A stretch of DNA of 32,051 nt from an uncultured Bacteroidales bacterium (GTDB lineage: Bacteria; Bacteroidota; Bacteroidia; Bacteroidales; UBA3824), in NCBI GenBank assembly GCA_905233995.1, contig CAJOGF010000005.1:4897-36947 (forward strand). The letters are read 5' to 3'. Both the position numbers and the translations under genes were made by a program. Below the pieces are notes generated by a model. It saw only the letters and a program-made list of their open reading frames with translations. It made no database searches and had not been told where the DNA came from. Shown here in pieces: positions 24,750-32,051 of this stretch; position 1 is the stretch's first letter, and each line of letters starts with the position of its first letter.

Positions 24750-26396
24750 ATGATAAATTTTAAGCAAAAATATGCCCTTTCAAACGAGGGCGCACGGTCG
24801 ATGATGATTGCATCTATTGCTAATATTTTTTACAATCTGATGCTTTTTTCACCGGTTTTGTTGCTCTATTTTTTGGTTCAGGACATTTTGAACGGCACTA
24901 TCGAAGGCAGTGCAACATTCTATATCACAGGTATTTGCATCTGGATTGTAATGATGGCAATCACAACCATCATTCAGTATAACACTTGCTATTTTTCTAC
25001 CTACAAAGAGAGCGGCGTAAGGCGTATCTCGTTGGCAGAAAAACTCCGCCGATTGCCGCTGTCGTTTTTTGCAAAAAAAGACAGTGCGGATCTTACCACC
25101 ACAATTATGGACGACGCGGCGCAGATCGAACAGGCTTCGTCGCACTTTATTCCGCAGTTTATTGGCTCTATTGCAAGCACTTGCGTGTTGGCAATCTGTC
25201 TGTTTTTTGTTAATTGGAAAATGGCTTTGGCGGCGGTTTGGGTGCTTCCAGTATGCCTTACAATTGTGGCTTTTTCGCGAAAAGTTCAATACCGTCTGAA
25301 CAAAAAAACAAGCGGCGCAACAGTGGAAATGACCGAAAAAATTCAGGAATGTTTGGAAACTGTTCGAGACCTTCGTCAAAACAATGCCCAAGATAGTTAT
25401 TATCAAGAAGTTGAATCTAAGATCAAGAACGTTGAAAAACGGAAAATTTGGAGCGAACTTGGCACAGGCATTTTTGTTACCAATGCCGAAATGATTCTTA
25501 AATTTGGAATCGCTACCACCGCTCTTGTTGGTGCTATGCTCTTAAAATCAGGCGAATTGGGAGTTTTGGAATTTTTCTTGTTCTTGATTATTGCATCGCG
25601 ACTTTACAACCCTCTCACCACTTCGCTCGAACATTTTGCCGCCATAATTGCGCTTGATGTCAGCTGCGAACGTCTCAACGACATTCTTCAACATAAAGAG
25701 CAAACCGGCACCGAGGAACTTAAAGTAAATGGCGGAGACATTGTGTTTGAGGATGTTAAGTTCTCGTATCAAGATGGCACAAAGATTCTCGACGGCGTTT
25801 CGTTTACTGCAAAACAGGGCGAAGTTACGGCATTGATTGGACCTTCGGGCAGCGGCAAAACCACTGTTTCGCGCCTTGCTGCAAGGTTTTGGGATGTTGA
25901 TTCGGGCAGAATCACAGTTGGCGGTCAGGACATTTCAAAAATCGACACTGAATCTCTGTTGAGTCTTTACTCGATTGTTTTTCAAGATGTTACATTGTTT
26001 AATAATACCGTTTTGGAAAACATCCGTATTGGCGACAAAAACGCTACCGACGAACAGGTGAAAGCCGCAGCCGAACTTGCCAACTGCACCGAATTTGTTG
26101 AAAATCTGCCTGATAAGTGGAACACAATTATTGGCGAAAACGGCAAAAAACTCTCTGGCGGCGAACGTCAGCGAATATCCATTGCCCGTGCATTTCTCAA
26201 AAACGCTCCAATAATTCTCTTAGACGAAGCCTCTGCCTCATTAGACGTTGAAAACGAGACACTTATTCAACAATCACTTTCAAAACTAATCAAAGGTAAA
26301 ACCGTCCTTGTAATCGCCCACCGTATGCGCACAGTCCAAGGCGCAAACAAGATTATCACCATTAAGGATGGAAAGGCGGAAGTAAATGTATACTGA
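24750..26396 (+). CDS. ABC transporter permease/ATPase, YbtQ/IrtB-like half-transporter
   Basis: 548 aa, an ABC permease domain (residues ~1-300) followed by an ATPase domain: Walker A GPSGSGKTTVSR (~364), Q-loop IVFQDVTLFNN, signature LSGGERQRISIARAF (~467), Walker B IILLDEASASLDVENE and switch IAHRMRT. It is the likely partner of the preceding half-transporter: same order, same layout and related sequence (both share ARFWDV/SRFWDV after Walker A). Siderophore-type IrtAB and YbtPQ pairs have this arrangement, but a drug- or peptide-export role cannot be excluded. The gap to the first gene consists of the tandem repeat. The gene ends 19 nt before the receptor remnant. Confidence 0.85.
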   Translation: MINFKQKYALSNEGARSMMIASIANIFYNLMLFSPVLLLYFLVQDILNGTIEGSATFYITGICIWIVMMAITTIIQYNTCYFSTYKESGVRRISLAEKLRRLPLSFFAKKDSADLTTTIMDDAAQIEQASSHFIPQFIGSIASTCVLAICLFFVNWKMALAAVWVLPVCLTIVAFSRKVQYRLNKKTSGATVEMTEKIQECLETVRDLRQNNAQDSYYQEVESKIKNVEKRKIWSELGTGIFVTNAEMILKFGIATTALVGAMLLKSGELGVLEFFLFLIIASRLYNPLTTSLEHFAAIIALDVSCERLNDILQHKEQTGTEELKVNGGDIVFEDVKFSYQDGTKILDGVSFTAKQGEVTALIGPSGSGKTTVSRLAARFWDVDSGRITVGGQDISKIDTESLLSLYSIVFQDVTLFNNTVLENIRIGDKNATDEQVKAAAELANCTEFVENLPDKWNTIIGENGKKLSGGERQRISIARAFLKNAPIILLDEASASLDVENETLIQQSLSKLIKGKTVLVIAHRMRTVQGANKIITIKDGKAEVNVY

Positions 26397-26415
26397 TATT
26401 TCAACTAAAAAAAAT

Positions 26416-26622
26416 ATGAAAAAACAGTTTTTTTTATCTCTTGTTGTTTTAGCAATTCAAACCACAAATTTGTACGCACAAGAAAACACAACTTTTATCA
26501 CTGACAAAGAAATCGAAACCGTTGTCATCACCGATCATAACGAAATCCGAAAAATGAAAGAAGCCTCAATGCCGCTTTCGGTGATTTCAACACGTCCATC
26601 ATTCTTTTACAGTTTTGAATAG
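26416..26622 (+). pseudogene. truncated TonB-dependent receptor (N-terminal remnant)
   Basis: 68 codons from the ATG at 26416 (MKKQFFLSLVVLAIQTTNLYAQ, a signal peptide with a Bacteroidetes-style YAQ cleavage site). The mature part, ETVVITDHNEIRKMKEASMP followed by LSVIST, matches the start of a TonB-dependent receptor plug domain (usual form EVVVTGTR...K..P..V.VIS). Then the sequence turns to RPSFFYSFE and stops. More than 600 residues of plug and barrel are missing, so this is a deletion remnant. An in-frame ATG at 26386 overlaps the ABC gene and is unlikely. An intact receptor here would have supplied the outer-membrane step for the ABC pair. Confidence 0.7.
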
Positions 26623-26652
26623 ATTTTTATTTATTAATTAATTATAAAAAAA

Positions 26653-28332
26653 ATGAACAAATACACAAAATTAGCCGCTGCAATTATTCTTGCAGCATCA
26701 ACATCTTTGGTTTACGTATCGTGTGATGACGATGACGACAAGAAAACTGAAGAAACAACCACTACTGAAGAAGCCACTGATTTCCAAAAAAGTATCAGCG
26801 GAACATTCGTTGAATTGTTTACAGACAATGGTTTCTGCGCATCAAAATTCGACGATTATTGGGTAGAATGTTGCGCCAAGTACACTGGCAACTCATACTC
26901 AGGCAAAGCCACGTACGAAATGTTCAAAACCTTAATGACTGGCTCAATCTACGGCGCAGAAGCTCAAGAGAAATATGGCGACGGTACAAACGGATTTCCA
27001 AACGGTTACCAATTCAATTGTGGTTTTATCGGTGGCGTATCAAAATTTGTAATTGACGGCAAGAAAATCACTGGTCTTGACGCTAATTCTCAAACCGTTT
27101 TCAGCCATGAATACACACAGACTGGCGAAAAAGATGGTTGCTACTACTTAAAATCAGACGATGGCAACGAAGATCAATTTAAGTATTTCTTCTTCATGGG
27201 CGACACCCCCGGCACAACCTACCATCTTGAGTTCCGTTATGGCAACGACTCGGCATCTTTCCCAGAGTTTTTCAAGGGTCAATACGCATATTGGCTTGCC
27301 GCTGGAATGCTTGAAAACGAGACAGAAGCAAACAGAAAAGCCTGCATAAAACTTTTCTGCGACGAAAACCTTGCAGACTACCAACCAACATACGTATATG
27401 CAACCACAGACATGACTTGGGCAGAATTTTACGCCGCAGAACTTGGCAAAACAGCACAAACTCTCGAAGACCTTGGTGTTGACGCAGTAAGTTCGGCAAC
27501 CAACGTCAAAGGTGCGAACTTTAAAAACGCTAATTTTGAAGTAGATGGTGATGCGTCAAAAATCTATGGTGTAAAGGCAGTTAACGTTGCAATTGAAGCG
27601 ATTATGTACAATTCGCTTGAAGACAAATCACGTTTTACCGTTTTGGAAAACACTCCTGTTGATTACAAAGAATACAACGAAGACGGCAGTTTTGGTGCAT
27701 GGAATTCAACCGTTGCAACACAAACAGCCACAGCGACTTTGACATCTGGTTTTGATGCCAAGTGGGGCAACTATGTGATTTCGCTCGACGGACTCAAAGA
27801 CGTTACGAAAGACAATTTGCAAGGTGCTATTCTCACCACTACCGACGGTGCTAAATACGGTCTACAATTTCTCAACAATCTGTGGGTCAGACCCGCTGAA
27901 TTTACATTTAGCATAGAGGCGTTCAAGGAGCCGCATCAATGCATACGTGCCTACAAACACACAGCAGACTTGGAAGGCAAAACACTCTCTAACATCACTT
28001 ACATTCTCAAAGACACCGTTAATATTTCAGTTGACTTGAACGTTTTTGTTAAGAACCAGACTACAGCCACCGTTTCTGCGTCAGAGACTGCCGCTGGTAA
28101 AGATGTTGAAATAACATTGACCTTCAACAACGCTCCTGAAGACGCAAACTTTGCGCTCTCAAGCGTAAAGAAAGGTTCAGGCAAACAAGCAACAACGCTT
28201 ACCGCCGACGACTACTCGTACTCAAACGGCAAACTAACATTGAAAGGCACAACAACCACTGGCGATGTATTCAATGTTTCGTTTGGTTCTGATAAATACG
28301 TAAATATCGGAGCAGAAATCAAGTTGCAGTAA
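26653..28332 (+). CDS. surface lipoprotein with ZinT-like N-terminal region
   Basis: 559 aa. The signal peptide ends at Cys24 (VYVSC), followed by DDDDDKK, the acidic pattern that in Bacteroidetes lipoproteins favours export to the cell surface. Residues ~45-240 resemble the ZinT/YodA metal-binding lipocalin-like domain, most clearly at FKYFFFMG, YHLEFRYGNDS and YAYWLAAG. The usual HxH zinc ligands are not fully kept; only H191 is clear. Residues ~253-480, starting TDMTWAEFYAAELGK and DAVSSAT, remind me of a module in surface lipoproteins of gut Firmicutes and treponemes (Tp47-type); this is recollection only. The last ~70 residues look like a beta domain. It probably captures a ligand for the adjacent transporters, and it is followed by a terminator. 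Confidence 0.65.
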   Translation: MNKYTKLAAAIILAASTSLVYVSCDDDDDKKTEETTTTEEATDFQKSISGTFVELFTDNGFCASKFDDYWVECCAKYTGNSYSGKATYEMFKTLMTGSIYGAEAQEKYGDGTNGFPNGYQFNCGFIGGVSKFVIDGKKITGLDANSQTVFSHEYTQTGEKDGCYYLKSDDGNEDQFKYFFFMGDTPGTTYHLEFRYGNDSASFPEFFKGQYAYWLAAGMLENETEANRKACIKLFCDENLADYQPTYVYATTDMTWAEFYAAELGKTAQTLEDLGVDAVSSATNVKGANFKNANFEVDGDASKIYGVKAVNVAIEAIMYNSLEDKSRFTVLENTPVDYKEYNEDGSFGAWNSTVATQTATATLTSGFDAKWGNYVISLDGLKDVTKDNLQGAILTTTDGAKYGLQFLNNLWVRPAEFTFSIEAFKEPHQCIRAYKHTADLEGKTLSNITYILKDTVNISVDLNVFVKNQTTATVSASETAAGKDVEITLTFNNAPEDANFALSSVKKGSGKQATTLTADDYSYSNGKLTLKGTTTTGDVFNVSFGSDKYVNIGAEIKLQ

Positions 28333-28357
28333 CAACACTTAATTCTCAAAATAATCG

Positions 28358-28394
28358 ACGCTCCTACAAAACTAATTGTGGGAGCGTTTTTTTT
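28358..28394 (+). terminator. intrinsic terminator of the ABC/ZinT-like locus
   Basis: A 12-bp stem (ACGCTCCTACAA 28358-28369 with TTGTGGGAGCGT 28376-28387, one G-T pair) with a 6-nt loop is followed by eight T (28387-28394). It lies 26 nt after the lipoprotein stop. Confidence 0.9.
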
Positions 28395-28413
28395 CAAAAT
28401 TTCACTTTGAAAT

Positions 28414-29517
28414 TTACGACTTCAAAATCTCCTCAACTTGCTGTTGGCTAATATTCATAATTTGAGCGATTTGTGCTACCGAATTTGTTGTTGACAATGC
28501 TTTGATGGCAGCGGTGAGTTGCGCTTTTTGTTGTGAGAGTTGCACCTCTTGCTGCGAGAGTTGTGCCTCTTGTTGCGAGAGTTGCGCATCTTTTTGAGTG
28601 AGTTGCGCTTCTTGTTGAGACAACTGTGCATCCTTTTGTGTGAGTTGAGCCTCTTGCTGAGTGAGTAGAGCTTCCTTTTGCGAAAGTTGAGCTAATTTCT
28701 GCGAAAGTTGCTCGTCCATCTGCGACAGTTTAATGCCCATTTCACTGATGCGGCGTTCCATTTTAATTTGGTTGTTCCACGCGTATTGCTCCAAATCGAG
28801 GTCGCCGCGCAACTGCTTGTCGGCAGAGGCTTTTTGGAGGACGCGCATGATGGTGCGGTAGTCATCTGAATCGTCGTAATATTCGTCCAACTCAATGAAT
28901 TGGCTGTTGGGCGCGGTGTCGCTGAAAATCGTCAGCAACCTGTCGAGGTGGGTCTTGACATTTTTCTTGGTGAGTGGGGCGATTACAAATGTAATAGTGT
29001 GCGTCAGACCGTTGATGTAATCGTTGTTGGCGGGGATTTGGATGATGTTGCCTTCCTCGTCCCTGAAAATATTTTCGCCGTGCATCACCGACTTGTCAAG
29101 TCCGTCGCCGAGTTCGTGTCCCAAAATGTATATCGAATGGATGGGCAACGGATGCTCCACGATGGTCTCTTCATTGGTTTTGGGATTCTTGATTGATTCC
29201 TGATATTTTTTTGTCTGATCCATATAGATGGCACCAAGGTAGGAGCGGAATCGCATTATCTCGCCCTCCTCCAACGCCTTTTGGACTTCTATATGCACAA
29301 GCTGATGCTTGCCGCTCTTGTCCAAGATGGTGGCTGAAAAGTCCAGCTTGAAAATCTTCTTACCGTCGGGCAACATTGCCGAATATTCGTTGTTGTTCAT
29401 CTGAATAGACACCACCTTGGTTTTCAAGATGTTGCCTATCAATACTTTTGCGACTTTTTCGTCCTGCATCAAGTATTTGAACACGGTGTCATATATGGGG
29501 TTTACAACCTGTGCCAT
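28414..29517 (-). CDS. Rpn-type PD-(D/E)XK nuclease / transposase-like protein
   Basis: 367 aa. It starts with IYDTVFKYLMQDEKVAKVLI, typical of the Rpn/PF12784 family (recombination-promoting nuclease, 'PD-(D/E)XK nuclease family transposase'). The likely catalytic core is FKLDFSATILDKSGKHQ followed by LVHIEVQKA (Asp ... Glu-x-Gln). Residues 263-339 are eleven seven-residue coiled-coil units of the form QLSQQEA/QLTQKDA. The C-terminus (SVAQIAQIMNISQQQVEEIL) looks like a small helix-turn-helix. Members are multicopy in Bacteroidetes genomes. Biochemically, Rpn proteins are DNA endonucleases that promote RecA-independent recombination, and some have been linked to phage defence. It has its own promoter and no flanking terminal inverted repeats. 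Confidence 0.85.
   Translation of the reverse strand: MAQVVNPIYDTVFKYLMQDEKVAKVLIGNILKTKVVSIQMNNNEYSAMLPDGKKIFKLDFSATILDKSGKHQLVHIEVQKALEEGEIMRFRSYLGAIYMDQTKKYQESIKNPKTNEETIVEHPLPIHSIYILGHELGDGLDKSVMHGENIFRDEEGNIIQIPANNDYINGLTHTITFVIAPLTKKNVKTHLDRLLTIFSDTAPNSQFIELDEYYDDSDDYRTIMRVLQKASADKQLRGDLDLEQYAWNNQIKMERRISEMGIKLSQMDEQLSQKLAQLSQKEALLTQQEAQLTQKDAQLSQQEAQLTQKDAQLSQQEAQLSQQEVQLSQQKAQLTAAIKALSTTNSVAQIAQIMNISQQQVEEILKS
28501..28731 (-). repeat. 21-bp tandem repeats encoding heptad coiled coil
   Basis: Eleven consecutive 21-bp units in the 3' part of the Rpn-like gene encode heptads at residues 263-339. The centre is a duplicated 42-bp pair (QLTQKDA-QLSQQEA twice). Units keep the frame, so gain or loss would only change coiled-coil length. 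Confidence 0.9.
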
Positions 29518-29543
29518 CGTCTGTTTCGTTTAAATTGTTTTGG

Positions 29544-29574
29544 CAAAGATAATAGTTATTTGTCGAATGGCAAA
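29544..29574 (-). promoter_or_regulatory. Bacteroidetes-type promoter of the Rpn-like gene
   Basis: On the minus strand TTTG (29574-29571), a 19-bp spacer, then TATCTTTG (29551-29544); both boxes match the consensus. The ATG at 29517 is 26 nt downstream. The promoter lies in the 119-bp gap after the Res gene, so the nuclease gene can be expressed on its own. Confidence 0.7.
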
Positions 29575-29636
29575 ATAATTTTCCGTTATGCGTAGATTCA
29601 GCCCGCAAGTGCAATTTTTTTCATTTCGAAACCGTG

Positions 29637-32051
29637 TTACAACTTTTGCAACTCGCTCAAAAAACCGTCTTTTGTGAATGCGCCTTTTACCTCGCGGTTT
29701 TCGTAAACAAGGTAATATTTGAAACTTTTGCCAGCAGATTTCTCCCACAATTCGCCCAATTCTATCTTGTCTTCGGCATCAAGATGGTCGCCTTTGGTTT
29801 CAAGAATTATGGTATTCCCTTTGACAGTACGGATTATAAAATCTGGATAGTGATTGATGAATCCATTGATACAAAACGCATTGTCGCCTTTCGACGGATT
29901 GCGTGTCCACCACATAATGTTGTTGAGGTCCGAGACTTTTTTTATCACCTCTTGTTCAAAATTGTTCATATTGAACTCCTTTGTATAAAGGCTTTTGGGC
30001 AGTTGAATAGGATTTTTGCCCGACTTTTCGTCGTGGAACTCGTACATCAATTCCGTTGAAATGTCGTTTGTACGCAGTTTTTCCGTAAATTTTTGCTTAA
30101 TGTGGTCGGTTTCGAGTTTTTCGATTTTGTGCTTGATGATTTGCGAGTAGCGGTTAGCGTTGCGGACAATTTTTTCAATTGAAACGTTCTTTTTGACGTG
30201 TTCAAAAATACGGTTGACATAGTTTTCCACCTTTTTGTCTTCAAGTGGAAACATATTGCCAATTTTCAGAAAAATGTCGCGGGCAACGGTTTTGAGTTTT
30301 TGTTCGTCGTTTTTGACGTGTGAAAGTATTTCAAGCATTCGCACGATGTTCTCTTCCGTCATTTTTTGCGGAATAACCGCTTTTTCGTCGTTGTCTTCGT
30401 CGATGTCTATTAGACGAAACTCCACCTCAGCATCGTCAAAGTTGATAGAACAATCGCAAGTGGAAAGGTCGAAATCTTTCAAAAGAATTTCCTTTTCAAA
30501 CTTCTTTTTTATTGTGCCAAACAACTTGCCATTGTCGGCTAAATAACTGAAATATGGTAAGTTGACGGTCTTTATGTCGTCAACATATTTGCTGTTGAGT
30601 TTTGCTTTCATTTTTGAGGCCTGTTTTGCTGTTTCGGGCGGATCTTTTTTCTTGTCGTCTTGGTTTTGAGTATTGTAGTCTTTTATTTGCTCGCCAATTT
30701 TTTCTTCTTCTGTTTTTTCTTCCTCGTTTTTGGATTCTTCTTGCTGTTCCGATTCTTGTTCGTTATCTGCGTTTACAGCTGTGTTTGTATTGTCGTCATC
30801 ATTTTGGGTGGTGGGTTCTTCATCTTCCTTTTTATCTTCGGATGATGTTTCGTCTGTTGATTTGCTATCTGTGTTTTCTTGATTGTTGCCTTCAAAGTCG
30901 ATTTCGGCTTGTTTGCCCTCGTCTTGTTGTGGTTCTTCTTTAGGGTCTTCTTTGTAATCCTCCGTAGTACGGCAGTCGTCTGCAGTGAATCCAGACGCTT
31001 GCAATCCTGACACAATTTTAGAAACGGCGTTGTCAAACTTGTCTGACGATGTGTAAACGTAACTTGCACCGAGAAATTCATCCACTGGTTTTTCTGTGTA
31101 GGGCAACCGCAAAATGCGTCCGAGTATCTGTTCCACGTCAACGGCAGAACTTCTGTCGGCGTAACTTGCCAAGATGTACGCAAAAGGGCAGTCCCAACCC
31201 TCTTTTAGTGCATTGACGGTGATTATATAGCGCACTTGACAGGTTGGGTCAGATAAATTGATGCCTTTCAACTCGTTGATTTCGGCTGTCTTTATTTTGA
31301 TTTGGTCTTCGGGTATGCCTTTTTCTATGATTTCGGCTTTTATGTTTTCGTAAGTTTTTTCGGCATTGACGGAGCGAGTTTCTGCCTGAACAAGCGCGAT
31401 AGGACGGATATATTTTGAATTTTTCTTTGCCTTGATTTCCAATGCGTTGCGCATATCAATTACTTCGGAAAGCAATGTGTCTTTGTTGCCACAGTTTTTT
31501 ACAATTACTGGCAGTTTCACCATATTTTCCGCTTTGAGTTCGTATGCCTGAATGAATGAAATTATGTTTGCTCCAGCCCTCGGCGTTGCAGTGAGGTCGA
31601 GGATAAAAGACGGATTGAGCAATCCCAACATCTCTTTGCTAAGTTCGCTGACCGCGTTGTGGCTTTCATCGATGATGACAAACGGTTTCAAAAATTGAAT
31701 CACTTTCATCAAAAACACTTCATCTTCGCTGCTGTCGTCAACGCCCAAAAGTTTTGACCACGATAGCAAATTGCCGTTGCCCTCGTAAACCTTTCTGTCT
31801 TCCTTTTTACGTGCGCGGAGACTGTCGATACTCAATACAAAAATATTGAGTTTGTTTTTTATATTGTCGGGCGTAAATCCTTGATTCAAAAGCAATTGTT
31901 TCTTGTTGAAAACATTTATTGCCGAATTGAAATCCACGTCCAAACGCATACGGTAAGGGTGGTCGGGATTGGTGAGATTGTTTTCGGTCTGAGTGAGAAT
32001 GCTCTCGCTTGGTGTAAGCCAAACAACTGTTTTAAAGGTTTGGTTTTCAGA
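29637..32051 (-). CDS. type III restriction enzyme Res subunit (5' end off window)
   Basis: About 805 codons are visible and the frame is open to the right edge; the residues before the first visible ATG (31949) include KTVVWLTPSESIL, a helicase motif Ia, so the protein continues upstream and the P-loop lies outside. Present motifs: FVIIDESHNAVSE (II, DExH), FILDLTATPRAG (III), VNALKEGWDCPFAYILAS and DVEQILGRILRLPY (VI), all typical of Res helicases. The C-terminus has a PD-(D/E)XK endonuclease core: HYPDFIIRTVKG, then IILETKGD. Between the two is a Glu/Asp/Gln-rich linker of ~100 residues (about 30650-30955). Res translocates along or switches on DNA with its Mod partner and cuts near Mod sites. 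A mod gene would be expected beyond 32051. Confidence 0.85.
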   Translation of the reverse strand, partial: SENQTFKTVVWLTPSESILTQTENNLTNPDHPYRMRLDVDFNSAINVFNKKQLLLNQGFTPDNIKNKLNIFVLSIDSLRARKKEDRKVYEGNGNLLSWSKLLGVDDSSEDEVFLMKVIQFLKPFVIIDESHNAVSELSKEMLGLLNPSFILDLTATPRAGANIISFIQAYELKAENMVKLPVIVKNCGNKDTLLSEVIDMRNALEIKAKKNSKYIRPIALVQAETRSVNAEKTYENIKAEIIEKGIPEDQIKIKTAEINELKGINLSDPTCQVRYIITVNALKEGWDCPFAYILASYADRSSAVDVEQILGRILRLPYTEKPVDEFLGASYVYTSSDKFDNAVSKIVSGLQASGFTADDCRTTEDYKEDPKEEPQQDEGKQAEIDFEGNNQENTDSKSTDETSSEDKKEDEEPTTQNDDDNTNTAVNADNEQESEQQEESKNEEEKTEEEKIGEQIKDYNTQNQDDKKKDPPETAKQASKMKAKLNSKYVDDIKTVNLPYFSYLADNGKLFGTIKKKFEKEILLKDFDLSTCDCSINFDDAEVEFRLIDIDEDNDEKAVIPQKMTEENIVRMLEILSHVKNDEQKLKTVARDIFLKIGNMFPLEDKKVENYVNRIFEHVKKNVSIEKIVRNANRYSQIIKHKIEKLETDHIKQKFTEKLRTNDISTELMYEFHDEKSGKNPIQLPKSLYTKEFNMNNFEQEVIKKVSDLNNIMWWTRNPSKGDNAFCINGFINHYPDFIIRTVKGNTIILETKGDHLDAEDKIELGELWEKSAGKSFKYYLVYENREVKGAFTKDGFLSELQKL

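Noticed and set aside
24849-25406. Leftward 185-codon ORF inside the second ABC gene
   Set aside because: It is a Cys/Arg-rich shadow of the permease coding sequence with no recognisable motif.
28414-29517. Complete insertion sequence around the Rpn-like gene
   Set aside because: I see no terminal inverted repeats or target-site duplications, and the Rpn family lacks an IS-type transposase domain despite the 'transposase' label.
30602-30943. Rightward hydrophobic ORF opposite the Res acidic linker
   Set aside because: It is the reverse complement of Glu/Asp/Gln-rich codons, which gives Leu/Phe-rich nonsense; the Res motifs on the minus strand are clear.

Overview
This is an AT-rich Bacteroidetes (probably Bacteroidales) chromosome segment. 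The evidence is a T9SS lipoprotein of the SprE/PorW family, the PglZ-type response regulator PorX, the RprX/RprY two-component pair, a DUF6057-like membrane protein, lipoproteins with Bacteroidetes-style acidic residues after the lipid cysteine, and repeated Bacteroidetes sigma-A promoters (TAnnTTTG, often with TTTG/ATTG 19-20 bp upstream). No rRNA, tRNA or CRISPR array was seen.

Positions 1-10.5 kb hold two divergent operons. Leftward: rprX, rprY, sprE/porW, a 74-aa unknown, and a PD40-repeat lipoprotein interrupted by one in-frame amber codon. Rightward: a TetR-family regulator, porX, tsaE, an alanine-dehydrogenase-family protein that has lost key residues, and a 209-aa helical unknown, closed by a perfect bidirectional hairpin terminator. 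A T9SS structural lipoprotein and the T9SS regulator PorX therefore share one divergent control region.

Positions 10.6-22.6 kb are all leftward, housekeeping-like genes: a PBP4-type D-Ala-D-Ala carboxypeptidase; a DUF6057-like membrane protein coupled by a 4-nt overlap to a PD40 lipoprotein with one c-type heme motif (CVNCH); the helicase HrpB behind a Na/Pi cotransporter; and metK overlapping a 443-aa unknown with a Cys/His N-terminus. The metK leader starts at a near-consensus promoter and holds a SAM-II-like riboswitch candidate, which also argues for the short metK start.

Positions 22.8-28.4 kb look accessory, with a visibly richer GC composition: two half-size ABC transporters of the YbtP/YbtQ-IrtA/IrtB type, a 68-codon remnant of a TonB-dependent receptor, and a surface lipoprotein with a ZinT-like N-terminal region. 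The promoter carries a palindrome built from TTAGGTA half-sites like those of DtxR-type metalloregulators, and a 15-unit heptanucleotide repeat separates the two ABC genes. I infer a metal or metallophore uptake locus that has lost its outer-membrane receptor.

Positions 28.4-32.05 kb carry an Rpn-type PD-(D/E)XK nuclease with a C-terminal heptad coiled coil made from 21-bp DNA repeats, and a type III restriction Res subunit whose 5' end lies off the right edge and which carries an unusual acidic linker.
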